Below, in pieces: positions 8,260 to 17,264 of a stretch of DNA of 64,000 bases (position 1 is the stretch's first letter; each line of letters starts with the position of its first letter). A program made the position numbers and the translations under genes. The notes beneath the pieces are model-generated. The model was given only the letters and a program-made list of their open reading frames with translations, had not been told where the DNA came from and searched no databases. This DNA comes from Mongoliitalea daihaiensis. Its GTDB lineage: Bacteria > Bacteroidota > Bacteroidia > Cytophagales > Cyclobacteriaceae. The stretch is taken from assembly GCF_021596945.1 (NCBI RefSeq), contig NZ_CP063779.1:933501-997500 (forward strand). The letters run 5' to 3'.

Positions 8260-9816
8260 ATGACACAGATGTTTTACCGCCTGTTCAAACCGACACAGGC
8301 AAATCTGAAAGACGAAGTATTATCAGGCTTGACTGTAGCCTTGGCTTTGGTGCCAGAAGCAGTAGCTTTTTCTTTAATTGCTGGAGTAAGCCCCTTGATC
8401 GGTTTATACACGGCATTTATTATCGGTTTAATTACCTCTATTTTGGGTGGTAGACCCGGAATGATTTCCGGTGCTACGGGTGCTATTGCAGTGGTAGTAG
8501 TAGCCTTAGTAGTATCTCATGGGGTGGAATACCTTTTTGCAGCCGTCGTTTTAATGGGCCTGATTCAAATTGCAGTAGGGCTTTTAAAATTAGGTAAGCT
8601 GATACGCCTTGTTCCGCATCCGGTGATGTTCGGATTTGTAAATGGTCTGGCTATCGTCATTGGAATGGCCCAGTTTGAGCAATTCAAATTTACCACAGCG
8701 GCCGGCACAGTGGAGTGGATGACTGGAAATCCATTATATCTAATGATAGGATTGGTAGCTTTGACCATGGTCATCATCAAGTTTCTACCCAAAGTAACTA
8801 CAGCGGTTCCTTCTGCATTGGTTGCTATCCTGACCATCTCTTTGGTTGTAATTTTTGGAGGAATAGATACCCGAACAGTAGGCGATTTGGCCTCTATCAG
8901 TGGTGGATTGCCTGAATTTCATATTCCGATGGTTCCATTCAATTGGGAAACTTTTATGATTATACTTCCCTATGCTGCTATTATGGCTGGGGTTGGTCTG
9001 ATTGAGAGTTTGCTAACCTTGACTTTAATCGATGAAATCACCGAAACCAGAGGACATGGAAATAAAGAGTGTGTTGCGCAGGGTGTCGCTAACCTGACTA
9101 CTGGATTCTTCGGTGGCATGGGAGGTTGTGCCATGATAGGACAATCTTTGATTAATGTGAATGCCGGAGGTCGTAGCCGGATTTCGGGGATTGTGGCATC
9201 TGTAGGGTTATTAATCTTTATCCTATTTCTTTCCAGCTACATTGAAATGATCCCTATGGCAGCATTGGTTGGCTTGATGTTTATGGTGGCTATCGGAACT
9301 TTTGAATGGGCTTCCTTGAAAGTATTCAGAAAAGTACCTTTTCATGATGTCTTAGTAATGGTAGTAGTTACCTTAGTGACAGTCTTCTTACATAACCTTG
9401 CCTTGGCAGTGCTGGTAGGGGTGATTATTTCAGCCTTGGTATTTGCCTGGCAAAATGCCAAAATGATCCGCACAAGAAAGCATATTGATGAAAACGGAGT
9501 GAAACATTACGAAGTATTCGGACCCTTATTTTTTGCTTCAGCGATGACTTTCGGGCAGAAGTTTGACCCAATCACAGACCCGGAAGAAATCATCATTGAC
9601 TTTGCAGAAAGTAGAATCGTCGATCACTCAGGTATCGATGCTATTCATAAAGTAACCGAGCGCTACCATAAAATGGGGAAAACCGTTTATATCCGACACT
9701 TGGATAGTTCTAGTAAAGTCCTTTTGAACAAAGCAGAAAAGATCATCAATGTTAATTATACCGACGATGATCCTTCTTTCAAGATTGTATTTGATGAAGA
9801 AAAAACGATGGTGTAG
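8260..9816 (+). CDS. SulP-family inorganic anion transporter with STAS domain
   Basis: A 518-residue membrane protein that moves sulfate, bicarbonate or a related anion. It starts with YRLFKPTQANLKDEVLSGLT, then about 12-14 hydrophobic segments including ALALVPEAVAFSLIAGVSP and GRPGMISGATGAIAVVV. It ends in a cytosolic STAS domain (about 440-510: EIIIDFAESRIVDHSGIDAI). The ATG at 8260 is preferred over an upstream TTG (8218). A perfect -7 promoter element lies upstream and a terminator downstream, so it is probably a single-gene transcript. The short N-terminus resembles bicarbonate/sulfate-type bacterial SulP; the substrate is not decided. Confidence 0.9.
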   Translation: MTQMFYRLFKPTQANLKDEVLSGLTVALALVPEAVAFSLIAGVSPLIGLYTAFIIGLITSILGGRPGMISGATGAIAVVVVALVVSHGVEYLFAAVVLMGLIQIAVGLLKLGKLIRLVPHPVMFGFVNGLAIVIGMAQFEQFKFTTAAGTVEWMTGNPLYLMIGLVALTMVIIKFLPKVTTAVPSALVAILTISLVVIFGGIDTRTVGDLASISGGLPEFHIPMVPFNWETFMIILPYAAIMAGVGLIESLLTLTLIDEITETRGHGNKECVAQGVANLTTGFFGGMGGCAMIGQSLINVNAGGRSRISGIVASVGLLIFILFLSSYIEMIPMAALVGLMFMVAIGTFEWASLKVFRKVPFHDVLVMVVVTLVTVFLHNLALAVLVGVIISALVFAWQNAKMIRTRKHIDENGVKHYEVFGPLFFASAMTFGQKFDPITDPEEIIIDFAESRIVDHSGIDAIHKVTERYHKMGKTVYIRHLDSSSKVLLNKAEKIINVNYTDDDPSFKIVFDEEKTMV

Positions 9817-9841
9817 TTATTATCTCAATAAATGATTGAAG

Positions 9842-9870
9842 GCCTTGGGTGAAAGCTCAAGGCTTATTTT
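9842..9870 (+). terminator. Terminator after the SulP gene
   Basis: GCCTTGGG (9842-9849) pairs with CTCAAGGC (9856-9863) around a 6-base loop and is followed by TTATTTT. It begins 25 bp after the stop codon and lies within the first bases of the AraC remnant. Confidence 0.65.
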
Positions 9871-9990
9871 GAAAACATCAACCAAATCGCCGATTTACTT
9901 CAATTTAACGATGCCTCCTACTTCGTTAAGTTCTTTAAAAAACATACTGGCGAAACCCCTCATCAGTTTAGGGGGAGGTATTTTGGATAA
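9853..9990 (+). pseudogene. Remnant of an AraC-family regulator (C-terminus only)
   Basis: The frame ending at TAA 9988-9990 reads ENINQIADLLQFNDASYF then VKFFKKHTGETPHQFR. This is the second helix-turn-helix of an AraC regulator (IA..L.F.d.syF..FKK.tG.tP..fR). In-frame TGA at 9850 and the SulP terminator close the upstream side, so the sensor domain and first HTH are missing. I read it as a decayed gene. Confidence 0.65.
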
Positions 9991-9994
9991 AAAA

Positions 9995-10115
9995 GATAGT
10001 TTCTCGCAGCGATCGCAACGATTAACGCAGGGCTCGCTGCGTGAAAATATTTAAATACCCCCCGCTCCGCTCGTTGCGAATTTCTTTGCGCTCGCCGCGT
10101 GAAATAGTTGAAAAC
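9995..10115. repeat. GC-rich intergenic repeat
   Basis: Two related GC-rich units, TCGCAGCGATCGCAACGATT and a copy with TTTGCGCTCGCCGCG, both end in GCGTGAAA(AT). They contrast with the AT-rich surroundings and resemble dispersed intergenic repeats of Bacteroidota. The remaining bases to 10317 show no feature I can support. Confidence 0.4.
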
Positions 10116-10317
10116 CGAGGTGCTAAATAACCTCAAAGGTTAAACCCCCACCCATTTTTACCACAATACCTGTATATACCTAGGTTGTTTTTGTAATCGG
10201 TGAATCATCTTTAAGTCTTTCATCCATCAACCTATGTTTAAAAAATGCACCTGGTATCATTTGAACGTTAAGCATTCTCATTTTTTCATTAACTTCCTGT
10301 TTCAATCCATCCCCTTT

Positions 10318-11622
10318 ATGAAAAATATTCTCTACTTATTGCTCCTAAGCCTTTTGTTCAGCTGCCAAGCCTCCACTGAAAAAGCCGAACATTTGGGTCA
10401 TATCCATGCCTTTATAGAAATGGTTGCCGCGGATGTGAAGCCCATTGCCCTAAGCGAACCTATGGAATCCCAAATGGTGGATAAACTATGGGAGGACGTC
10501 ATCGCCATGGCTGAGAATGCGGGGATAGGGGTATTTAGAGAACCTGAGTTGGTACAAACTTCCTTATTTCCTTCGTCTGTGGCTTCAGGAAAAGAAGTGC
10601 TGATTTTCCATAAAGAAAATTCTCTCGCAGCCTATTTGGACTTAAAAAGCAATCTCTCCAAACTCGATTCGGAGGCAGCAGCAAGACGATTCGGGAGATT
10701 ATTGGGCTATCCTTCACACTACATCAATCACTTACTTTCCAAGAATACGGACTTTCAATCACTCCCTGATTTCGGTATCCAAGCAACCAACATTTTTCTT
10801 TATTACAAAGACCTGCAAGGGGCTGATGCTTTTTATGGGCAATTGCTTGGGTTAGAAAAGGTGTCAGACTACACCTTCGCAAAAACCTTCCAAATTTCTT
10901 TGGATGCCTACTTGACTATCGTAGATGAATCTGTCGGAAGGCACAAAGCCGATGAACCAAAAACTGTTGCCATCGCCTTGTTGACTGACCAATTGCCCGA
11001 ATGGTACGCCTATCTGTTAGAGAAAAATGTTCCTATCAAATACACCTACAAACCAAAAACTGACAATGCACATGATGGCTTTGTGGCTATTGATCCGGAA
11101 GGGTATTTGCTGGAATTTGAAACTTTCAAACAGCATCCTGAAAATGAATTGTTGATGCCTCAATTGCAAAAATTTGATCCGCTACCAACCACCGACCCTT
11201 CCATCGCAGCAGGTTTGGGTTTTTATGGAGCTGTATTTTGGACCTATTATGAGGACTTACAAGAAGCGGAAGTCTTCTACAAGGAAAAAGTCGGTCTTCC
11301 ATTGATGGTCGACCAAGGTTGGGCAAAAGTATTTCAGGCATCTCAAACAGGATATATCGGATTGGTTGATGAGCGTAGAGGCATGCACAATTTTACCGAA
11401 AAAAAGGGTAGCAGCATTGCCTTTATTGTAAATGACTTGGATGGCTGGTATCAATATGTACAAACACAGGCTCCATTTCCACTACACGGGGAGTGGTATG
11501 AAGGCGCTGAAAAACGCTACCAAGCATTTGTTGGCACTGACACAGGAGGCTATTTCTTAGAATTTAACAGCTTCAATCAACATCCTGACAACGATGCATT
11601 TCTAAAACTACTGAAGCCCTAA
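10318..11622 (+). CDS. Lipoprotein with VOC (glyoxalase-type) domains
   Basis: About 434 residues. Met29 of the long frame starts a lipoprotein signal, LYLLLLSLLFSCQ, with the lipobox Cys. Two clear vicinal-oxygen-chelate modules follow: one with FLYYKDLQGADAFYGQLLGL then YLLEFETF, and one with FWTYYEDLQEAEVFYKEKVG then YFLEFNSF. The region before them may be a third, worn module. VOC proteins often bind a metal and act as lyases, dioxygenases or binding proteins; a lipid-anchored form is less common. The stop codon overlaps the next start (TAATG), so it is translationally coupled to a TauE/SafE permease and may handle the same compound. Confidence 0.75.
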   Translation: MKNILYLLLLSLLFSCQASTEKAEHLGHIHAFIEMVAADVKPIALSEPMESQMVDKLWEDVIAMAENAGIGVFREPELVQTSLFPSSVASGKEVLIFHKENSLAAYLDLKSNLSKLDSEAAARRFGRLLGYPSHYINHLLSKNTDFQSLPDFGIQATNIFLYYKDLQGADAFYGQLLGLEKVSDYTFAKTFQISLDAYLTIVDESVGRHKADEPKTVAIALLTDQLPEWYAYLLEKNVPIKYTYKPKTDNAHDGFVAIDPEGYLLEFETFKQHPENELLMPQLQKFDPLPTTDPSIAAGLGFYGAVFWTYYEDLQEAEVFYKEKVGLPLMVDQGWAKVFQASQTGYIGLVDERRGMHNFTEKKGSSIAFIVNDLDGWYQYVQTQAPFPLHGEWYEGAEKRYQAFVGTDTGGYFLEFNSFNQHPDNDAFLKLLKP

Positions 11623-12395
11623 TGGAAATTTTGTTTATTGCCATTGCTGCATTTTTCACGGCTATCCTCACTTTCTTTTCGGGGTTTGGCTTAGGAACCA
11701 TCTTGACTCCTGTTTTTATGGTCTTCTTTCCCGTAGACCTGGCAGTTGCATTGACAGGAGTGGTGCACTTTTTCAATAACATCTTCAAATTATTGCTGGT
11801 AGGAAAAAATGCGGATAAAGCAGTCCTCATCAGATTTGGAGTCCCTGCGGTGATTGCTGCTTTTGCGGGTTCTTGGGTTTTACTCAACATCACCGAATTG
11901 GACCCACTATTTAGCTATGAACTTTTTGGACGGATCTTTTTGGTCGAGCCGATGAAATTTATCGTCGCTATCCTTTTGATAATTTTTGCTTTGATGGACT
12001 TAATCCCCTATTTCCAAAATCTTCAATTTGGGAAAGAAAAACTAGCCTTAGGAGGAGCTTTGAGTGGCTTTTTCGGAGGACTTTCAGGGAATCAAGGAGC
12101 ACTTCGTGCCGCATTTTTGATCAAGGCAGGATTATCCAAAGAAGCATTTATCGGCACAGCAGTAGTCGTATCCACCTTTGTTGATTTTACCAGACTGAGT
12201 GTGTATGCTACCCGCTTTGTAAGCACGGATGTAAGTGATAACCTGACTGTGGTAGTGACTGCAACCCTTGCAGCAATTGCAGGTGCCTACATTGGAAACA
12301 AGCTTCTGAAGAAAGTGACACTGAAATCTATTCAAATGACGGTAGCGGTTTTGTTGATCTTGATGTCAGTTGCCTTAGCGGCTGGGTGGATTTAG
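11622..12395 (+). CDS. TauE/SafE (TSUP) family permease
   Basis: A 257-residue inner-membrane protein with about 8 hydrophobic segments. TSUP traits are LTFFSGFGLGTILTPVFMVF near the N-terminus and the mirrored GALSGFFGGLSGNQGALRAA in the second half. Family members export sulfite, sulfoacetate or other organosulfur anions. The start overlaps the stop of the VOC lipoprotein by one base, so the two are made together. The substrate is unknown. Confidence 0.85.
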   Translation: MEILFIAIAAFFTAILTFFSGFGLGTILTPVFMVFFPVDLAVALTGVVHFFNNIFKLLLVGKNADKAVLIRFGVPAVIAAFAGSWVLLNITELDPLFSYELFGRIFLVEPMKFIVAILLIIFALMDLIPYFQNLQFGKEKLALGGALSGFFGGLSGNQGALRAAFLIKAGLSKEAFIGTAVVVSTFVDFTRLSVYATRFVSTDVSDNLTVVVTATLAAIAGAYIGNKLLKKVTLKSIQMTVAVLLILMSVALAAGWI

Positions 12396-12422
12396 AAGAA
12401 GAAAGCGTTTACAGTAATCCTA

Positions 12423-13616
12423 TCAATATAAGAAACCAAAAAGCCATAGAGGAATAGATTTCCCCACTGGATATTCAAGGTCATCTTTGACAAGCCAAGA
12501 GTTTTCAATTGCACTGACTTGCTTAGCATCTTTATTTTTACCTCCAATCTCAAAAACATATTTACTATCCACCAAAAAATCACCTGCTTTTGGATATGAA
12601 ATGGTATGATTAACCCCTACTTGATTGTTAAAAAACAATTCTCTTACAGTACCGATTGCAGGAGATTCTTCCGAAAGTGCATACAACAGATTGGTATTTT
12701 CAAGAAATATTTTTTCAGGTTTTTGAAGAATTGCGGTACTGTTACCACTACTTTGAAGAAGACTTAAAAGCCGCGCTTCCTCCAAAAAATACAGGTAATT
12801 ATTAATCGAATTTCTATGGATGCCCGTCTTTTCCGCAAGTTTATTAATATTAGGTTTAAAGGGCACTTGCTGCGCTACCACAAAAAGCAACTGTAACATT
12901 TTTTTTGCATGCCTAATATCGAATCCTTTAAGTTCGGCCATATCATATTCTACAATCAGCCGTGTTTGCTGCTTGATTCGTTGATAATACCCCAACTTAT
13001 CTTCAGATTGATAAGGGTAGTAACCTTGCTTGAGATACTCTTGAAAATACCTCAAGGGCTTGAAATCAGTTGGGAAGTTGCTCCGAATACTTTCTTTTTC
13101 AAACAAAGGCTTTTCTAACTCAATAGAAGGTAAATCCAATCCATAAGTATATGTAAGATATTCACGGTAGGAAAGCCCTTTCAACTCATACATAAGCGCT
13201 CTCCTGCTCAAATCCCCTTCCTGCTTGGCGATATCAATAATGGATGAACCAGTAAAGATTATTTCTAAATCTCTATACCGATCATAAAGATTTTTGATTT
13301 CCTGTGACCATGTAGGATACTTATGCACCTCATCCAATACCAACAGTTTACCCCCCTGCTGATAAAATGTTTTTACTGTGTCAGTCAACCGATTCCCTGA
13401 AAAATATATATCATCCAAAGAAAAATACGCTTTCTGTGAAATCGGAAGCTGGGATTCTTTTAATCTCTGGAGTAAGAGCGTAGTTTTACCTGTTCCCCTG
13501 GCACCTTTGATACCTATCAATCTGTTTTCCCAATTAATTTGAGCAAAAAGATATCTTTTAAAGTCTAGAGAGACTTCATGAATCAATTGTTCGGAATTTA
13601 ACAATAGCTCTTCCAT
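12423..13616 (-). CDS. AAA_14/DUF4143 ATP-binding protein
   Basis: A 397-residue P-loop ATPase. Walker A is GARGTGKTT, Walker B LLVLDEVHKYPTW, and a sensor region IIFTGSSI follows. The C-terminal part is DUF4143-like with a winged-helix portion (NKLAEKTGIHRNSINNYLYF) and a late nuclease-like stretch VNHTISYPKAGDFLVDSKYVFEIGGKNK. The start at Met30 (13616) agrees with the family. These ATPases are frequent in Bacteroidota accessory DNA and have no settled function. Two 14-bp direct repeats lie directly upstream. Confidence 0.85.
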   Translation of the reverse strand: MEELLLNSEQLIHEVSLDFKRYLFAQINWENRLIGIKGARGTGKTTLLLQRLKESQLPISQKAYFSLDDIYFSGNRLTDTVKTFYQQGGKLLVLDEVHKYPTWSQEIKNLYDRYRDLEIIFTGSSIIDIAKQEGDLSRRALMYELKGLSYREYLTYTYGLDLPSIELEKPLFEKESIRSNFPTDFKPLRYFQEYLKQGYYPYQSEDKLGYYQRIKQQTRLIVEYDMAELKGFDIRHAKKMLQLLFVVAQQVPFKPNINKLAEKTGIHRNSINNYLYFLEEARLLSLLQSSGNSTAILQKPEKIFLENTNLLYALSEESPAIGTVRELFFNNQVGVNHTISYPKAGDFLVDSKYVFEIGGKNKDAKQVSAIENSWLVKDDLEYPVGKSIPLWLFGFLY

Positions 13617-13625
13617 AACTGTACA

Positions 13626-13672
13626 TATACTTGTGCAAATATAAACATTTAATGCATTTATACTTGTGCAAA
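13626..13672 (-). promoter_or_regulatory. Paired direct repeats at the DUF4143 ATPase promoter
   Basis: Two identical 14-mers TATACTTGTGCAAA lie at 13626-13639 and 13659-13672, 33 bp apart (about three helical turns). They are followed by a weaker third likeness at 13690-13704. Read on the minus strand, the copy next to the gene forms TATATTTG, a perfect -7 element, about 10 bp from the start codon. An operator bound by a dimeric repressor or by the ATPase itself would fit. Confidence 0.5.
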
Positions 13673-13812
13673 AAATAAATATTTTGCATATTTGAACATG
13701 CATTAGTTGAAAAGCCCTTCTTTACACACGATAGAAAACAGCTTTAAGAAAATCTGTTGAGTTTAAACCCATTAATCCGCTAAGCAATCCTAACAACAAA
13801 ACCATCATCCCT

Positions 13813-14394
13813 TTGACAGAAGACTTTTCAACTTTGATCCACTACTTTGAAAGACTCCAAAAACTTTCACCTGCCTCTCAGGAAGCAATTAAGGCTATTT
13901 GTTCAGCTGTACATATTCCCAAAAACCAGGATCTCCAAGCCATTGGGCATACCTGTAAGACTATATACTTTGTCAAAAAAGGGATAGCCAGGATCTACTA
14001 CTACAAGGATGGAACTGACATTACAGAATCCTTTGCCTTAGAAAACTCGCTGATTGCGAGGGTAGAGAGTTTGTTTACAGGTAAGCCCAGCAAAAAAGGT
14101 ATTCAAGTTTTGGAAGACGCTGATTTCATCGGTATTCATTCCCCAGCCTTGTTTGATTTATATGATACTTCCCCCGAAATTGAGCGCCTGTTTCGTAAAA
14201 TTTTTGAAGCTGCCTATGTAGATACCGTTAATAGGATAGAAAGTATCCAATTCCATACGGCTGAAGAGCGGTATCATGACCTTATAACCTCTTCGCCTGA
14301 TATTTTACAACGTGTTCCCCTCAAGCACATAGCTTCTTACCTCGGAATCACCCAAGTCAGCCTAAGTAGGATACGAGCAAAAGGAGCCAGATAA
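13813..14394 (+). CDS. Crp/Fnr-family transcriptional regulator
   Basis: A 193-residue cyclic-nucleotide-type regulator. The N-terminal beta-barrel contains CKTIYFVKKGIARIYYYKDG and ESFALENSLI. A dimerisation helix (EIERLFRKIFEAAYVDTVNR) and a C-terminal HTH (LKHIASYLGITQVSLSRIRA) follow. Its length is typical of small Bacteroidota members, which usually lack clear cAMP-binding residues. No ATG starts the frame; TTG 13813 is the best start, so the exact N-terminus is unsure. It lies divergent from the DUF4143 ATPase, so it could act on that promoter. Confidence 0.85.
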   Translation: MTEDFSTLIHYFERLQKLSPASQEAIKAICSAVHIPKNQDLQAIGHTCKTIYFVKKGIARIYYYKDGTDITESFALENSLIARVESLFTGKPSKKGIQVLEDADFIGIHSPALFDLYDTSPEIERLFRKIFEAAYVDTVNRIESIQFHTAEERYHDLITSSPDILQRVPLKHIASYLGITQVSLSRIRAKGAR

Positions 14395-14442
14395 CTCATT
14401 TTTCATCAAGTTCGTTCCATGGTTTCCGCACTTTCCACGAGC

Positions 14443-14965
14443 ATATCCCCACTTTGCGACAGCAAACCCATCCGTGTCAATCCGTGACAATCTCATTCCA
14501 AATCTGTGTTTAAAAACCAATCCGGAAATAGTTAAGACATCAGGGCTACGCCCCTCTAATTGCTAACGTTCAATGGCTACTACGAAGATATCAGGGCTAC
14601 GCCCCTTTTGTTCCATACTCCAAGGAAGTTTCCTCCACAAAATCATTCCTGAATTTTCCTTCTAATTTTCCCGTGTCTTCCGCGCCTTCTGCGAGCTACT
14701 CCAACTTTGCGACAGCAAACCCATCCGTGTAAATCCGTGACAATCTCATTCCAAATCTGTGTTTAAAAACCAATCCGGAAATAGTTAAGACATCAGGGCT
14801 ACGCCCCTCTAATTGCTAACGTTCAATGGCTACTACGAAGATATCAGGGCTACGCCCCTTTTGTTCCATACTCCAAGGAAGTTTCCTCCACAAAATCAAT
14901 CCTGAATTTTCCTTCTAATTTTTCCGTGTCTTCAGCGTCTTCCGCGAGCTACTCCAACTTTGCGA
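14443..14965. repeat. 253-bp tandem repeat, two copies plus a partial third
   Basis: The segment beginning ACTTTGCGACAGCAAACCCA occurs at 14451, 14704 and (shortened) 14957, exactly 253 bp apart. The first two copies are nearly identical. Each copy contains ATCAGGGCTACGCCCCT twice, itself an inverted repeat (GGGCTACGCCC), and phrases such as ATCCGTGTCAATCCGTG. No start codon or ordered coding frame is present. The near identity suggests recent duplication. Confidence 0.8.
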
Positions 14966-15005
14966 CAGCAAACCCATCTGTGTCAATCCGCGATCATCAC
15001 ATTCC

Positions 15006-15604
15006 CAATCTGTGTCCAAATTTCAAACACAGATCTCTACAGATCAACACAAATCTCCACGGTTTTTTTCTCTATCAAAAGCACCAAAATCCCAAATAAA
15101 CCAACATCTTCCTATCCACCATCCCTTAGCGACAGCCAAAAAATCTGTGTCAATCAGCGGAAACCACTTTTCAAATCTGTGTCTAAATTTCAAACACAGA
15201 TCTCTACAGATCAACACAAATCTCCACAGTTTTTTTCTCTATCAAAAGCAACAAAACCCCAAAATAAACCAACATCTTCCTATCCATCATCCCTTGGCGA
15301 CAGCCAAAAAATCTGTGTCAATCAGCGGAAACCACTTTTAAAATCTGTGTCCAAATTTCAAACACAGATGTCTACAGATCAACACAAATCTCCACAGTTT
15401 TTTTCTCTATCAAAAGCAACAAAACCCCAAAATAAACCAACATCTTCCTATCCATCATCCCTTGGCGACAGCCAAAAAATCTGTGTCAATCAGCGGAAAC
15501 CACTTTTCAAATCTGTGTCTAAATTTCAAACACAGATCTCTATAGATCAACACAAATCTCCAAAGTTTTTTTTCTCTATCAAAAGCAACAAAATCCCAAA
15601 ATAA
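15006..15604. repeat. 169-bp tandem repeat, about 3.5 copies
   Basis: AATCTGTGTCAATCAGCGG recurs at about 15142, 15311 and 15479 (steps of 169 and 168 bp). Each unit carries TTTCAAACACAGATCTCTAC and AACACAAATCTCCACAG. The unit includes ATCTGTGT opposite ACACAGAT, so each can form a hairpin. Long open frames across this block are made of the repeat and are not genes. The 15605-15732 stretch contains nothing else I can name. Confidence 0.8.
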
Positions 15605-15732
15605 ACCCCAATCATCCTTTTTCGTTTGAATTCTTTCCGAGTATTCCCCGCCCTCCGAGAGCCTACTTTTTAACATATGTAAAAGGAATCCGATGCTTAG
15701 CTTAGGACTTTTGTGTTTCAATTCAGAAATAC

Positions 15733-16941
15733 ATGGAAAAAATATCATTGGGCTTACAAGAGAACTGGAAGCAATTTACCCTTTTGGTGATCATCAATGC
15801 TTTTGTGGGTGGGATGATTGGCTTGGAGAGGAGTATTCTTCCTCAGATAGCCGAATTGGAATTTGGAATAGCAGCAAAATCGGCCGTTCTTTCCTTCATC
15901 GCGGTATTTGGTACCATCAAAGCCTTCTCCAATTACTTTGCAGGCACATATGCCAATAGGATAGGAAGAAAAAATCTATTAGTTATCGGATGGATTTTTG
16001 GACTTCCTGTGCCATTTATCTTAATGTATGCACCTTCATGGGATTGGATTGTAGCGGCTAATGTGCTTTTAGGTATCAATCAAGGTTTAGCTTGGAGTAG
16101 TACCGTCGTTATGAAAATTGACCTCGTCGGAGAAAAGCAGCGCGGATTTGCCATGGGACTCAATGAATTTGCTGGGTACTTAGCAGTGGCTGTTGTTGCT
16201 TTTTTGACAGGATACATAGCTTCTGAATACGGCTTACGTCCATATCCTTTCTATCTGGGGATAGGGATGGCAGTCCTAGGATTACTTGGCTCTATATTTC
16301 TAATCAAAGACACCCAAAAACATGTACAAGCAGAAAATACAATTAGCACTATCCCTCGCCTAAAAAATAGTTTTTGGGAGACCACATGGAAGCACCCAAA
16401 TTTAGGTTCCGTTACCCAAGCTGGACTGGTCAACAACTTAAATGACGGGATGGCTTGGGGTCTATTCCCCATTTTACTTGCCAGCAAAGGATTCGATTTA
16501 GAAGCTATTGGGATAGTTATGGCCACCTATCCTGCTGTATGGGGATTGGGACAGTTGATTACTGGAAAAATGGCGGATCTGTATTCCAAAAAAGCATTGC
16601 TTTTCATCGGCATGATTTTACAAGGTATTGTATTATTGATTTTTCCATGGGCTATTGAACTCTCCCATTATATCATTTTATCTGTGATACTAGGTTGGGG
16701 AACAGCCATGGTCTATCCCACATTTTTGGCTACGGTGGCTGAAAATACACATCCCGAAGACCGAGCTGGTTCTGTGGGGATTTTTAGACTTTGGCGTGAT
16801 TTGGGCTACGCCATTGGTGCAATCCTCACAGGAATTATTGCCGACAGACTGGGAATCAATTATGCCTTAGTCGTTATCGGAGTTTTGACGATTGCCTCGG
16901 CTGTAGTTTTGGGTATTCGTATGAAAAAAGCGTTAGATTAA
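15733..16941 (+). CDS. MFS transporter
   Basis: A 402-residue major facilitator permease with 12 hydrophobic segments. The loop-2/3 motif appears as NRIGRKNLLVIG in the first half. The second half has a corresponding GKMADLYSKKALLFIG. A long central loop (about 190-220) separates the halves. MFS drug- or metabolite-exporter types share this layout, and the substrate cannot be told. No partner gene is adjacent; it follows the tandem repeat block and precedes a toxin-like remnant. Confidence 0.85.
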   Translation: MEKISLGLQENWKQFTLLVIINAFVGGMIGLERSILPQIAELEFGIAAKSAVLSFIAVFGTIKAFSNYFAGTYANRIGRKNLLVIGWIFGLPVPFILMYAPSWDWIVAANVLLGINQGLAWSSTVVMKIDLVGEKQRGFAMGLNEFAGYLAVAVVAFLTGYIASEYGLRPYPFYLGIGMAVLGLLGSIFLIKDTQKHVQAENTISTIPRLKNSFWETTWKHPNLGSVTQAGLVNNLNDGMAWGLFPILLASKGFDLEAIGIVMATYPAVWGLGQLITGKMADLYSKKALLFIGMILQGIVLLIFPWAIELSHYIILSVILGWGTAMVYPTFLATVAENTHPEDRAGSVGIFRLWRDLGYAIGAILTGIIADRLGINYALVVIGVLTIASAVVLGIRMKKALD

Positions 16942-17054
16942 TAAGTAATTTCCTGATTTTTGGCAACTTATAATTCATTAAATTTAAAATTAAAAATATA
17001 GTGAGTACTATTGTGCTGTATCTACGTTACCATATTCGATAGCTAATCTAAGTC

Positions 17055-17264
17055 TTGATGAAAAAAGAAAAAATCCCGATTTATTATATTGATGAAGACA
17101 AAGACCTTGACTTACTAATAGAGCAAGCATCAAAATCAAATATGGAGGAAAATATTGCCCGCTATTTTCAACATTTAGCCTTCAATTTTGCACTTGCAGG
17201 AATAGATATTTATACACACAAAATTGAAAGAAAAATTTATTACATCGAAGATGAACTCAAATAA
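17055..17264 (+). CDS. Small protein paired with a nucleotidyltransferase remnant
   Basis: A 69-residue soluble protein starting MKKEKIPIYYIDEDKDLDL, rich in acidic residues, with a helical middle (NIARYFQHLAFNFALAGIDI). I do not know a named family. Its last 14 bases overlap the start of a nucleotidyltransferase-like gene (ATG 17251). That coupling suggests it was the partner, perhaps the antitoxin-like member, of a two-gene unit. It remains intact while the second gene is broken. Confidence 0.6.
   Translation: MMKKEKIPIYYIDEDKDLDLLIEQASKSNMEENIARYFQHLAFNFALAGIDIYTHKIERKIYYIEDELK

Noticed and set aside
14960-15604. 214-codon open frame with KSVSKFQTQISTDQHKSP repeats
   Set aside because: It follows the 169-bp tandem repeat; composition and repetition come from the DNA repeat, and overlapping frames are equally open.
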